A stretch of 64,000 bases of DNA, taken from contig OY754476.1 of NCBI GenBank assembly GCA_963575645.1, positions 9,300,001 to 9,364,000 of the forward strand, given 5' to 3'. Below, piece after piece: positions 1 through 11,365 of the stretch. Within the stretch, counting starts at the first letter, position 1. Each line of letters opens with the position of its first letter. Made by a program: the position numbers and the translations under genes. The DNA is from Xanthostigma xanthostigma. Its lineage: Eukaryota > Arthropoda > Insecta > Raphidioptera > Raphidiidae. The notes beneath the pieces are model-generated. The model ran no database searches. It was not told where the DNA came from and saw nothing but the letters and a program-made list of their open reading frames with translations.

Positions 1-668
1 AGCAGAGCCGGATTTAGGGAAGGGTTATTATAATACGTGTCTTGGGCCGGTATTCATAAAGAGATGTTAAATCTCCCAATAGTTATTGAATCGTTAAATG
101 TTGTTAAACCAATAAGGAAATTTGATATTCGTGAAGTAGAATTGTCTACATGGACTCGCTAAGATTGTAAAATATTCAGTGGAAGAAGTTTTACTTTAAA
201 ACTAAGCGAGTAGTGATTCCTGAGAAATTGAAAGATATGCACTTTTATGTGATAAGAAAGAAACAGTGTCAAATTCCGAGTAATACATTTGTAAAAAATT
301 ACTGATAATCTTATTTAGGAGATCAAACAGGCTATGTGAGGGTTTGGGACCGGTAGGGAGGGAGTCTTCAGGTCGACTCAATAAAATGACGTGTGTAACC
401 TCCCTACCTACTATTTTACAACGATTGCGTAAACCATCGTTTAAATTCGATTGATACTTGTATACTAAAATAAATAAAATTATCGACTTGTATACTAAGT
501 TGAATCAAACAATTTTCGAGTCATGCATACAAAAATTCTGGAACGCATCTAGGTATCATACAATATATGCTTATCGGAAAACCCCACACGAAAACAGTAT
601 TTTGATTTAATGTATGTAGCTATCCAGAATTTATTTCTTTCTGTGATCTTTTTAATATTCTATTTCAG
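1..668. other. Mgat2 intron sequence upstream of first visible exon
   Basis: No exon is supported here. The first Mgat2 exon in view starts in mid-codon (phase 1) after a tatttcag acceptor at 661-668, so this stretch belongs to an Mgat2 intron whose donor lies left of the window. A short inverted repeat (ggtagggagg near 350 and cctccctacc near 400) is the only structure I noticed. Confidence 0.6.
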
Positions 669-3600
669 GTGTTAATGGTAGTAATTCCACAGTGGGCTCC
701 ACCCAACGTTATGTTCCTGATTTAGCAGAAATACAGCGTAATATTGCTCACTATAATGACCTACAAACAGTGTACAATGAAGATATATTTGGACCTTTAC
801 AAAACGATTCCCTAATTATTGTCGTACAGGTGTGTTAGATTTGTTTTAAAAATTAGAAGAGATTAGAAATTGACTTCTGCAAAAAAGCCGCCGTCCGACA
901 ATTTTGATTTTAGAATAATAAGTACACCATTACTATGTCGCATCTACCGTCTACATTTTCCTGTCATTTTCTACGTTTTTAAACACATCGAAATCTCGAG
1001 AAATGCCACTCGAGACAACGTGACGTTTGACTTGAACATAGGATGGCGTGCTGAGTTATCAGAAAATGTTCCGTAATGTTATTTCCGTTAATAGTTCTGC
1101 TCTGAAATAACTAACGTTTTTTTTTAGGTTCACACCCGTACGACATATTTACGACATTTGATAGTAAGTTTAGCTCAAGTTCGTGGTATTGAAAAAGCAC
1201 TGATTGTATTTTCTCACGATTTCTATGACGATGAAATTAATGATTTAGTACAAAGTGTGGATTTTTGTAAAGTGATGCAGATATTTTATCCATTTTCAAT
1301 TCAAACGCATCCACATGAATTTCCTGGTGAAGATCCTGCCGATTGTCCAAGAGATATTAAACAAGAACAGGCACTAATTTTAAAATGTAATAATGCCTTA
1401 TATCCCGACCTTTATGGCCATTACAGAGAAGCTAAGTTTACTCAAACAAAACATCATTGGTGGTGGAAGGCCAATCGAGTTTTTAATCAGCTAGAAGTAA
1501 CAAGAAATCATACAGGTATGTGTACAGCACGAGTCAAATGTCCGTTTTTGCGTTGTTTAAATAGAATTTAATTGAAATGCTTAGAATGTTCTGAAATATG
1601 TCGCGTTTTAGTTAAAATAACCCATCAAATCCATAGAATTGTATGATATTTTGTTTTTTGTGTCAAAATTGTGCGGGGTTCAGTCGCTTGTACATCGTCA
1701 GATGTAGCTACCAACAGTATAGTCCCGAGTAGAACAACTACTCGCTGAAATACACAACTGAGGTATGCCAAGACACGGTTGTTCACTGTTCATATGAGAC
1801 TGTACTCTTCAAGCGCGAATGCCAAACAAGCGCCTTGATCGTTAGTTCGAGCGAAAGTAAAACATAATTTTGTATATTTTTTATTTTACACTACATACTA
1901 TTTCTCAAAACTACCACCCCCTAAAATCTGCCACTAGACCTTGGCCTATTGGTAAATCCGCCGCTGAATAAGAGAAAGGATGAAAAAGACTACAGAATGA
2001 GCGAAAATCGATTGAAATGAAATTATTTCTGAAGAGCCAACAGAAAAGGACGGCTATTATCGTTGGTCGTTTAGATTTGCTGAAAGTGATAAACCTTTTT
2101 TTTCAGGATTGGTGGTGTTTTTGGAGGAAGATCATTATGTTGCGGAAGATTTTATACATGTTCTTAAGTTGATGGAGCGGACGTGCAAAGTTACCTGTGA
2201 TAAATGTAATATTTTGTCTCTTGGAACGTATCTTAAGACATACAACTATTATGGAGATGCAAAAAAGGTACAGTACTTCTTTCTAATATTTTTTAAATTG
2301 TTGGCCTTTTAATTTAACAGCAACGTTAATTGTGCATTTTACTTTATTCTTTGTAAATTAATACACCACTATAACTGTAAATAGATTTAAATAAAATAAT
2401 ACAATTCATAAATAATAATAATAGAAACTATGTTCGCTCAGTTTTATTATTTTTTTTAAGTGAGTGATTCATAATTATTTGTTTAATATCCACAGAATAA
2501 CATTTTTTTAAAGAATAAAATCGCTCGCTTTGTAGGAATGTTCTGTTGCTGTGTTGTTGGATAAATGTTACCTTGAGGTCATTTTATGGTGACTATTTTC
2601 TATTCACTATTGCTTTAACCATTGCTTTTTTTCTAAAATAATGGTTCGTTTATAGAAAAGGGATTTAATATACAGTGTAACCTCTTTATAACGAATCTCA
2701 AGGGACCGAGCATTTTTTTTCGTTATAAAGAGTTTTCGTTATATGGAGGGAAGAAAGAAAAATAACCAAATTTCACCTAATTAATTTATTCCATGTAGTC
2801 TGTTAACTTTGGCGTTTTTGCTATGCCAATATTTGTTTTGTACTTTATTAAGTATTATGCATGTCTCTTGGGATGTGGTGGAATCACCTTCATTAAACAA
2901 TAGGAATGTTTCGATAAGTTTAGCGGCATCAAGTGCTTGTTGAATAGTTGATGGTGGTTAAAAATCATCCTCTTTATCATCTTCTTCATCTTCATTTTGT
3001 TGTATAAAAACAATTACACTGTTAAATACGCCTAAATATGAACATATTTCATCGTAATAGAGAATGGTTGTTACGCTATAAAGAGGGTATTAATGTATGG
3101 ATTTTAAGGTAAACCAACCAAACTGTAAAATTTTCTACGTTATAGGGAGTTTTTCGTTATAACGAAGGACGTTATAAAGAGGTTACACTGTATTTTAATA
3201 TGTATTTAAGTTGAAAACTACTTCAGGATGAAAAAAAGCATTGGCTTTAACAAATCTAGCTTTTTCGCTTTACTCACAAAATGCAGCCGTGTAGCGTTGT
3301 ATTGACATTTGTCTGCCACAAGCTTTCGCAAAAAAATATAGATATAAAAAAAATCATTTCACATTTAATAAAAATTGTCACGCAATTCATGTATGAATTA
3401 CAATATTTATGAACCTGAGCCAATAAAGTTGGTGGTTACAGAAAGAGGCTATGAGAGCAGTGAAACAACATCAATTGGTTAGTGGGGCACATATCCCTCC
3501 TTCATGGAGCTTCCAGATTCTCCCTTCTGTATATCAACACTACCAGAAGGTAGAAAATATATGTCTGATGACATACTATTTACACCCTTTATATAATTAA

Positions 3601-5738
3601 TACATCTGCTTTTGTATTTTGTCAATGCAGTCGAAGTATACTTTTGCTTATATTTTATATTACCGCTGAATTGTATTTTTCGCTTATAACTAACATATCT
3701 GTATAACTACTAAATAATATTAACATTTAACTTCTCAAATGGAAGGAATCATTTTCAAAAGTTGCATTATTCACTATAAACAGAGTCAAAATAATGGAAA
3801 ATCAGTATGTTTAGTAACGGAACCGTCCCGCTAAATAAAAATTCACTTGACTTAGGATAAAGTTTAATAAGGATTAAGAAACAGAAAATCATTACTTTGT
3901 ACGTTTATTTTAATTTCTGACGTGACGCGTTCTGACTCCAACCAATACACTGTAAAACATAGCCAATGAACGACTTTAAGATACACGAATTAAGCGTTCG
4001 TTTGTTTGGTCTCGCTGGTTATGTTTACATATCTTAGATTTACCAGCCGATAACATCGGCGGCGGTATTTTTGTTAGCATCTTTGCATTTCATCAGAAGA
4101 TTCATTGGTTACACGTTATTTTATTCCACTTAGTATTTATTTTCGTGTTTTTTGTATATAAAACTATGCAATTTTGACTAAGATCAGCTACATTGATTTT
4201 TTTCTTCAGAGAATGCTATTTAAAAATATATTTGATTTTAATTTTGAATAATGCATTTGGTGAAGATTTCTTTCTGTTTGAAAATCTCAAAATAAAACAA
4301 CACTTTCATTTTAGTTTTGCCAATATTATTTCTTTTTTTTTAACTATTAATAACAAAGTTATTCCAGATAGGAATTGTTTTTCATACAGTTATGTTATCA
4401 AATCTAAAATGGGAAAAAATGCATTCTTTTTAATTTTATTTTTACAGCTTGGATTATGTTAAAATAATTATTACTATTTTGTACATTATTTTGTGTTAAA
4501 AAGACATTGTTTGGAAAGCATGGGATCTTTTAGTAGATAGGTAGTTTGTATTGTTTTTAAATTTACAGTTTTTATCACTTTGGTATGCAAAATTTAAAAA
4601 TATTTAAGGGTATTTTTGTGCAATGATATTAAAAATGATTTAAGTGCAAAATTAATTAATGCTATTTTATTTTTATTGAAGCATGACTTTTAACACGTAG
4701 GTATATAATATATTTAAAAATAAATTGAAAAGAGGAAATGTGTTTGTTTTTAATAGGTCGAAGTGACACCTTGGGTAAGCAGCAAACATAATATGGGTAT
4801 GGCATTAAATAAAACTACGTGGCAAGAAATAGTCAAATGTGCCGAATTTTTTTGTAAATACGATGATTACAATTGGGACTGGTCGTTGCAACATATTTCC
4901 CAAAGCTGTTTGCCACATAAGCTTCACACAATGGTGGTTAGAGGACCTCGTGTTTTTCATATTGGGGAATGGTACGTACTTTTTTTTTATCAACAGCTTC
5001 GTCTAAAAAATATCACTGAATGCTTTTTTAATTACTCCTGATTTTGCATGAGTATTTTTCTGGAATATTGAAAACATGTTGACAAGAAGAGAAAATTATA
5101 TATTGAAAAAAAGTGATTTACTTTCTCACTCATTATACGGGTCTTGTGTAGATATTAATTGATTCCAACCCACCCAGATGTCTTTTTTGAAGTGAAAACT
5201 TCTTTAGCGGCGTTGTACACTTTTTTGTAATGGGTAAAAAATGTTAAACTCGCGTCAGATCGTCAGATATGCGTAAGACGAAAACTTTTATTTATACAAC
5301 GTTAGGCATCTAGCGTTGAAATGTCGTACATAAAAATGCAATCTATGATACAAACCATTTTGATCGAAAATTCGTAAGACGTTAATATTCAAGTTTTCAC
5401 TTCTGCCGGCACTCCCGGAGTGCAACCCGTCTTTTTTTTTTGAGTTACGAAATACTCATTTAGTCAATATATTACGGTTTTTAATTAATGTAGTGCATAT
5501 AATGTTAAATGTTTGATTTAGTGGTGTCCATCATAAAAAAAAGAATTGTGAATCAACGGCAGTGATATCCAAAGTTCAACAAGTGCTTAAAGCAGCTAGT
5601 AAACATTTGTATCCAGATCACCTGACATTAACGTTTACAACAAATAATAAGAAACATAAACTTCGTAAAGGCAACGGTGGTTGGGGGGACAAAAGAGATC
5701 ATCTTTTGTGTATAAATATGACATTAAGTACACGATAG
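669..5738 (+). CDS. Mgat2: Alpha-1,6-mannosyl-glycoprotein 2-beta-N-acetylglucosaminyltransferase (GlcNAc-T II), 3' part
   Basis: Adds beta-1,2-linked GlcNAc to the alpha-1,6 mannose arm in the Golgi, the step that commits N-glycans to the complex type. Five coding exons: 669-829, 1128-1515, 2107-2267, 4757-4971, 5522-5738; all have GT-AG borders and matching phases, giving 379 residues plus stop. Family hallmarks seen in order: NDSLIIVVQVHTRTTYLRHL at the exon 1/2 join, VFSHDFYDDEIN, KHHWWWKANRVF, the LEEDHYVAEDF metal-binding (EED) block, SLGTYLKTYNYYGDAKKVEV across the exon 3/4 join, TPWVSSKHNMGMA, YDDYNWDWSLQH, RGPRVFHIGECGVHHKKKNC across the last join, and GNGGWGDKRDHLLC near the end. 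The family is usually about 450 residues or more; the missing N-terminus, with the signal-anchor and stem, lies outside the window. Intron 3 carries a Tigger-like element and intron 4 an inverted-repeat element. Confidence 0.95.
2673..3190. mobile_element. Tigger/pogo-like non-autonomous element in Mgat2 intron 3
   Basis: Ends are near-perfect inverted repeats starting CAGTGTAACCTCTTTATAAC, flanked by TA on both sides (2671-2672, 3191-3192). The minus strand near 2800-3000 reads as a decayed transposase C-terminus (acidic DEEDDKEDD stretch, then LDAAKLIETFLLFNEGD), as in Tigger-derived proteins. It interrupts no exon. Confidence 0.8.
5189..5410. repeat. Inverted-repeat element in Mgat2 intron 4
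   Basis: The sequence gaagtgaaaacttc at the left is answered by caagttttcacttc at the right. A related motif (agaagtgaaatttcttta) recurs near 14014-14035 in an FCHO intron, which suggests a dispersed MITE family. No clear target-site duplication was found. Confidence 0.4.
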
Positions 5739-5767
5739 TTGCAATGAACTTTTTTTTAATGCTGTGA

Positions 5768-5773
5768 AATAAA
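5768..5773 (+). terminator. Likely Mgat2 poly(A) signal
   Basis: Canonical AATAAA, 30 nt after the Mgat2 stop codon. A second AATAAA lies at 5864-5869, so either or both may be used. Confidence 0.5.
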
Positions 5774-7067
5774 TTAAATATTTCTTATTTGAATTATTCT
5801 GATATAATTTTTATTATTGTTACTCCATTTTTATTGCCAGTCTCATCTGGACGATTTTTGTTCAATAAATATTCGAGTTAACAATTAAAAATTAATTCTT
5901 GGTAAAATCAAGTGGGAAATTGTTTAAGTATTTTTTTATTATAAACTATAAACCTGAAAGACATTTATGTAAAATATTGAAGTAATTATTTATATTTGAA
6001 AATACTATATTCTTCAATATTTTTATAAAATGTACCTTGTTTGTCTAGTCTGAGTGAATGTACAATAAATTGGTTATTTTTTTTTTTGTAAGTATAAACG
6101 CACATTTTATGTTAGAAAAAGTTTGAAAAGGGCATTAAGTTTGACACAATTTCATTAAATTTTTAATTATATCTTGAAGATTATAAAGTTGGATTTTTTG
6201 TCAATAACTATTAAGATTCAACAATTTCATGCTAGTTGATCTATACATTGTAATTAAAAATATCCACACTTGTTTATTAAGAAAAGTTAAAATTAAATGT
6301 TACATAGTTCTTAAGTTTAAGAAACTGAATCTCTTAAGTATATATTTGAGAAAATGCGCTCAGATTTATGTAGTGAAACGGCCCTACTGTTATTTTGGAA
6401 ACAGATCACGAAAAATTCAATGAAATTGCTCAGTCATGTGTACGCGGCTTTAATATAAGCAGACAATACAATGAAATTATGTAAATAATATCATTCAACT
6501 TAATTACTTCAAAACTAATGCCACATAACTGGTCAGTTTTAAATAGTTGTTTGAAGTCAATTTTCTGTCTCAAACTTGAAGTATTTTTTTATATAGAAGT
6601 TTGAGTCCAATTTTGAAACTTTCTAGTTAATTTTTTAATACAAGATTACCTAAAAATGTGATCATTATAAGATAGTATATTTAACACAATATTTTATAAC
6701 TGAAGGCGCACATGGAAAAATGTAAGAATGTTTATGGGAGCCTAGTATTAATTTTTAATTTATAGTAATGAGATTCTAGTCAAATACTTAAGTTTTTGTT
6801 TTATTTATTTAGTCAAAATTTTCAATTATTTCAACATTGTAATATCTAGTTTTTCCATATTTTTTATTCGTTTATAATAAAATATTTTTATAACAGATTT
6901 ATAAGCATGAAATGCTATAAATACCTAGTATGTTTAAAAATTCCTTCTCATTGTAAAGAAAACAAATTTAAAAAGGTGTTAATTTAATTAATCTTTTTCT
7001 GTGTAAACATCTTAGATCTCGCCTGTGTTGCGAGCTTCATGGGAATTTAAGCGTCAGATGTAAGCAT
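5774..7067. other. Intergenic sequence between Mgat2 and PEBP, no gene seen
   Basis: Very AT-rich. The short open frames show no recognisable domain or coding bias. Further poly(A)-like AATAAA motifs occur, so part may be Mgat2 3' UTR. Confidence 0.5.
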
Positions 7068-7451
7068 TAGAGCTGTAAAAGTAACGAGAAATTGTGTACC
7101 CGTATGTATTCGTTACTTAAAGAACCAGTACCAGTTACTTTCGTATTGTTACGTTACTCGGTACTTTTGATACGACATACAATAGTGTACTTAACAGCAT
7201 CGAGCAATAAGCATGTAGCTTCGCACAAAGCGCGTCGCATACGTGATACGACATGAGTCATGACTTCGTACTTTATGAATACTTATAAGTATAACACATT
7301 GTGTTTGTATAACCGTATCAAACGAGTCGAACTGACATGGATACGAAACATGCGAGTAACGAAATGAATTTGTAAGTAACGATTCGTTACTTCGAGTCAG
7401 ACGATGTACCCGTTACTTAGTAACGAATACATACGGTTTGTTACAGCTCTA
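7068..7451. mobile_element. hAT-type MITE
   Basis: Terminal inverted repeats TAGAGCTGTAA ... TTACAGCTCTA, enclosed by a perfect 8-bp target-site duplication GTAAGCAT (7060-7067 and 7452-7459). The interior is built from repeated cgttact motifs in both orientations. It has no coding capacity. Confidence 0.85.
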
Positions 7452-8358
7452 GTAAGCATATAGACCCATAGACCATGAATGAAAACAATATGAGCTCACA
7501 TGCTTACATTTCAAATCTCGTGAATACGGCTGATCTACAATTTACAGAAAAAAAAATGTAGGGGAAAACGCCACTGTAAAAAATGCATTTACTTTTGAAG
7601 TTTTTTTGTCATAAAAATTTGTTTTCTTTAATCGGCCTCTGTATACATAATATATGCACTGTTTTCACAACAGTACTTTTTGATTTCTTGAGAACGATAT
7701 AAAAAGTATTGTAATTTTTAGAAATAAGGAAAACTAAACATTTCAATTATTTATGAAAAGAAATTGTTTAGTTTTTAGAAAAAAAAAATAATTACTATTC
7801 TCAGTGCCATATATCTGTATTTGAATACTTATTTTCACTTATACTTTGTACGTTATGAAATGTCAGTAGATAAGAGCCTCTTCATGAAACATTTTAGAAA
7901 AATAACGGTCTATTTTTTTTCTTTCAAACAAAATACTATTTGTTTACAAATGTGTTGTTTTATTTTACCGACATCCCTAAACATTTTGTTCACAGGATTC
8001 GTTGTCATTGCAAAAACTCCGAAATGCCAAAGTTGTAGACCTTGTTATGTGGGCAATCACGTCAAGCTAGAATAGCCATGGATAGTGACACGGGTTTTGA
8101 ATTTTGTAATTATGTCAATCTCTAGTGCTGTAAAACCAACATTACGTCGTTTGTGCCCGAAAAATGGAGAGTCTTATTTGGCGTCAAATGCCATGCTTGA
8201 TCGTCCTTGGAGCCCAGCTTAATTTAATTCCTTAATATTGCATATTTTATGGAATATACTGATATTCACATTAATGAAATTGCCATTTTTAGTGTTTTAT
8301 GTAAGTTGTCTAGTTTTCAAGGACTAATTGTCGCAAACCTATAGCGAACATTTAGTAA
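7452..8358. other. Intergenic sequence, no gene seen
   Basis: AT-rich. An 84-codon open frame at 7821-8075 has no recognised domain, no splice context and no composition typical of coding sequence, so I do not call it. Confidence 0.5.
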
Positions 8359-8949
8359 GGGTAAAAACATAGAACGACGAGGTTAGAGGCACAGCGACGA
8401 GGTAAGCGACGCGGCTTTTATTTCATCGTGTATGGTAATGAAGCCAAACATAGTGAAGAGATTGACGCAGTACTAAGCGACGAGACAAGCGAGGCGATGC
8501 GTGTCGAGATAAAAACTAGATTTATTGTCGCGTCGTTGTCTCTTCCGGTCCAATAGGTTGTTTATTGAAGTTTGTCCAGTTCTTTTGTAGGCTTGAAGAC
8601 ACTTTGTCCAGAATATAGTTAAACGTGGCAATTTCCATTCTCAAATATTCATAAAATCGGTCTGGGTGCTGCTTGAGTTCAGGAAATGTATGGTACTGTC
8701 CAAACCGTTTGCGTACTTTATTAATAGGATGTACAGAATAAGTTCTGTCCAAACTTTCCATTGCAATAAGACCGCGAAGCGCGGCATTATCGAATAAAAT
8801 TTCATCTTCACTGTCAGAGAACATTGTTTATACTGAATCGAGTTTGGAAAGTCAAAGCAGTAAATCGCAACTTCTGTATCCTCAATATGTGCATGTCTCC
8901 TGTTTCGTCGCTGTGCCTCTAGCCTCGTCGTTCTACTATGTTTTTACCC
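8359..8949 (-). mobile_element. PIF/Harbinger-type element, internally deleted
   Basis: Termini GGGTAAAAACATAG and its inverse at 8936-8949 are flanked by the 3-bp duplication TAA (8356-8358, 8950-8952), the target preference of this superfamily. Subterminal cgacgagg and agcgacgagg repeats occur at both ends. The minus strand still encodes the start of a transposase-like protein, so this is a deletion derivative of a longer element. Confidence 0.85.
8522..8824 (-). pseudogene. Truncated PIF/Harbinger transposase N-terminus
   Basis: A 100-residue frame inside the 8359-8949 element. It contains the block SVHPINKVRKRFGQYH followed by LKQHPDRFYEYLRM and FNYILDKV, which matches the conserved N-terminal region of Harbinger nucleases (W/SVHPIN, then F/YxxxRM). 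The catalytic DDE part is absent, so no active enzyme is expected. Confidence 0.75.
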
Positions 8950-9009
8950 TAAGGTATTTTTCTAGGATATAATAATACATTTCAAAATGTTTAGTATTAA
9001 AAATAACTT

Positions 9010-9015
9010 TTTATT
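9010..9015 (-). terminator. Possible PEBP poly(A) signal
   Basis: AATAAA read on the minus strand (tttatt on plus), about 235 nt beyond the PEBP stop at 9251. It is the first canonical hexamer I see on that side. Confidence 0.3.
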
Positions 9016-9250
9016 GGTTGAAAAAGATTTTACAAATTAACAATTCCTTCGGCTTGTAGCTAACGTGAAAAAAGTAAGAAATATAAAAGCATATATTACG
9101 GTTTTTAAAAATAGATCTACCCACATGACAATAAATTTGATGTTTTAGTATCGTATTTTCATCTATCTCCCATTTTATATTCTTAAAAAAAAAATACAAA
9201 CTACAGAACAATATCAACAAATAACAAAATAATGATTGACCAGGAAAACC

Positions 9251-10610
9251 CTATGCGCCTAGCTGTTTGTACAAGATTGGAACATAGTCATCAAACTGTG
9301 CTTGGAAAAAGTTGCCTGCCACGGGAGTTCCCAATTTGTACTTCTTAGCAAACGTGCGAATAGAAAAGTTCGCGCGATGATCACCTGAAGTGTTAGTTAA
9401 ACGCTTCTCGTCAAACGTGAGCTTTTCCTGTTGTTTGTATAACACAAACACATAGCGATGCAAGCCTTGAAGAGAAATGAACATATTTATGTTCAAATTT
9501 ACTTTATTTATAAATAATACAGTAGAGACGCGTTAATCCGAACCTTCATAATCCGGATTCTTTGGTAATTCGGACAGTCGTTTGATAGTATTATGTACAT
9601 TGTAGTCTGGATTTTTCCAGTTTCAGTAATCCGGATCATGATACTTAGTTATTGAGTAGCTGTACCGGCACTATTTGCGTCAACACTATTGGCCGACGGT
9701 GTGTTACAAACAGTTACATACATATTTGTTGCCGGAGAAGTGAGAGAAGTTAGGTGGTTTTAGTATGTATGTAGTCGTTGTCAAACTCGGATAGAAATAC
9801 ATAGAGAACGCACTATGGCGCCGCGTAAACGATCACACGTTACTTTATCACTGCAAGTAAAAAACGAAATTCTTGACAAATTAAAAAAGGGAGCCTCAAA
9901 TAAACAGTTAGCCGCAAAATATGAGCATTTTAGTTTGTTTTCTTGATAAGTAAAATTACATCCAGTAATCCGGACATTTTGATAATCCGGATCAGCTGTG
10001 TTTGAATTAGTCCGGATTATCGCGTCTCTACTGTATAATGCGCTTACCAGTATCTGGTGGTGGTCCTGATCCAATGTAATCAGACAGGACTTCGCCTTGG
10101 GATACATCACCGTTAGGTATGTTGCCTACTAACCAATGATGCCATTCTCTAAATTTGGGTTCTTTTCGACTGGGTGCATCCGGATCTAAAACAAAACCGA
10201 CGTTTTATGGAGTTAAGTTTTATTGAACACAAAATGAACCTGAAAATAAAAAAATTTAAACAGGATCATTTACCGGTCATGCAAAGCGTGTAAAAGATTC
10301 CTGGTTTGGCAGACCATTTAACTATTGGCCTATCCTTCACTTGAGTGGGAGTTAATTCGTTTCCCATGTTCACTTTGTTCGGTCCATAAGTCACCTACAG
10401 CAAAAAAACTTTAATAAATGGTCAAGGCTCCATTTGATGCCTGGGACTGAATGACGAATTAGCCTGATTAGTAATTTTTACCTGAAGAATTTCCGCCGGT
10501 GTAGCATCTAAAACGTCTGGAACTACTTGATGATGCTCCATTTCAACCAATGCTGTAGAAAAAATCCGTTTTGTTAGAAAAAAAGCCGGTCTCCTGGCTA
10601 CAGCTAACAT
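9251..10610 (-). CDS. Phosphatidylethanolamine-binding protein (PEBP) family, possible mitochondrial leader
   Basis: Four coding exons on the minus strand: 10610-10482, 10394-10274, 10185-10048, 9465-9251; phases agree at every join. From the ATG at 10541 the product is 177 residues, the usual PEBP length; from the in-frame ATG at 10610 it is 200. Ligand-pocket motifs, numbered on the 177-residue form: DPDAPSR (61-67), [13 protein letters not shown] (75-87), [15 protein letters not shown] (99-113), then SGDHRANF and the C-terminal [11 protein letters not shown]. The 23-residue extension (MLAVARR ... KRIFSTA) is rich in R/K and lacks acidic residues, like a mitochondrial presequence. Against it, a good acceptor (ttctacag, 10553-10560) and an upstream donor (GTGAGTG, 10710-10704) would splice that leader out. 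Proteins of this family bind anionic phospholipids or inhibit kinases; which applies here cannot be read. Intron 3 is mostly one transposon. Confidence 0.92.
9520..10033. mobile_element. Tigger/pogo-like element filling PEBP intron 3
   Basis: Inverted termini CAGTAGAGACGCG...CGCGTCTCTACTG with TA on each side (9518-9519, 10034-10035); subterminal aatccgga motifs repeat at both ends. It takes up 514 of the 582 intron bases and ends 14 nt inside the PEBP 5' splice site. It retains the start of a transposase gene. Confidence 0.85.
9815..9946 (+). pseudogene. Remnant of Tigger transposase N-terminal DNA-binding domain
   Basis: A 43-residue frame beginning [20 protein letters not shown] and containing [15 protein letters not shown]. 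This is the helix-turn-helix (CENP-B N / pipsqueak-like) start typical of Tigger transposases. It breaks off after about 37 matching residues, so nothing catalytic remains. Confidence 0.7.
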
Positions 10611-10849
10611 GGCGTTCACCAGATAATATACTAGAAAGTTAATTGTTGGTAATACTATTCCCTAATAAAACGAATTACCAAGTGTAATCTTTCAATATAT
10701 TTTCACTCACCTACTCTTGAGTCTATTGCCGAACAAAAATTTTGATCTTTAATTAATAATCACTGCCAAAACAATCTTGCGCTATATGAGTTCTTACTTC
10801 AGATTTTGACTGATGATCCAGCTGATGTCAGAGAACAATACAATCCTAG

Positions 10850-11138
10850 CATAGACCATAGACGTAATTTGCTACTACCAACGTGAATAAATAATACATG
10901 TTATTGCATTTCCTTGCCCGCTCCTGGACTAACGTCCACATTCTAGAGAAGTCACGTTGTCCAACACAAGTGTCCGTGTTTTGTGATTGTTAATTACTAT
11001 AATAAGTGGTGCTTTTTATATTTTTATAAACGTTTCCTATTCATAGTTGGTTTTAGTTCATCATTTGTCCGGTGAGTTTAGGAAGTCGGGACGAACCAAC
11101 GTGGAACGAAGTTTCTGCTTATGTCTATGGTCTTTATC
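10850..11138. repeat. Inverted repeat in the PEBP/FCHO intergenic region
   Basis: The motif atagaccatagacgtaa near 10853 is mirrored by ttatgtctatggtct near 11119, with ccaacgtg-type motifs inside both arms. It looks like a MITE sitting in the roughly 600-bp gap between the divergent PEBP and FCHO starts. No target-site duplication was identified. Confidence 0.4.
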
Positions 11139-11365
11139 AACTTGTGCAACTTAATTATTTGAATACCCTATTTAATTCGGGTATATTTAATTTTCTATAA
11201 CTGCATATTCTGTTTATTGGACATCAGTATTCAGTTGTAAATTAAATGTTCTTTGTTAATGGTTACGTTAAATTAATAATAAATATATTTTTATAGTTAC
11301 TATTTAATAAAAATGATAATGGGTTCATCGTGACAGTTTGTGCGTTGTTATCACAAATAGTCAAA

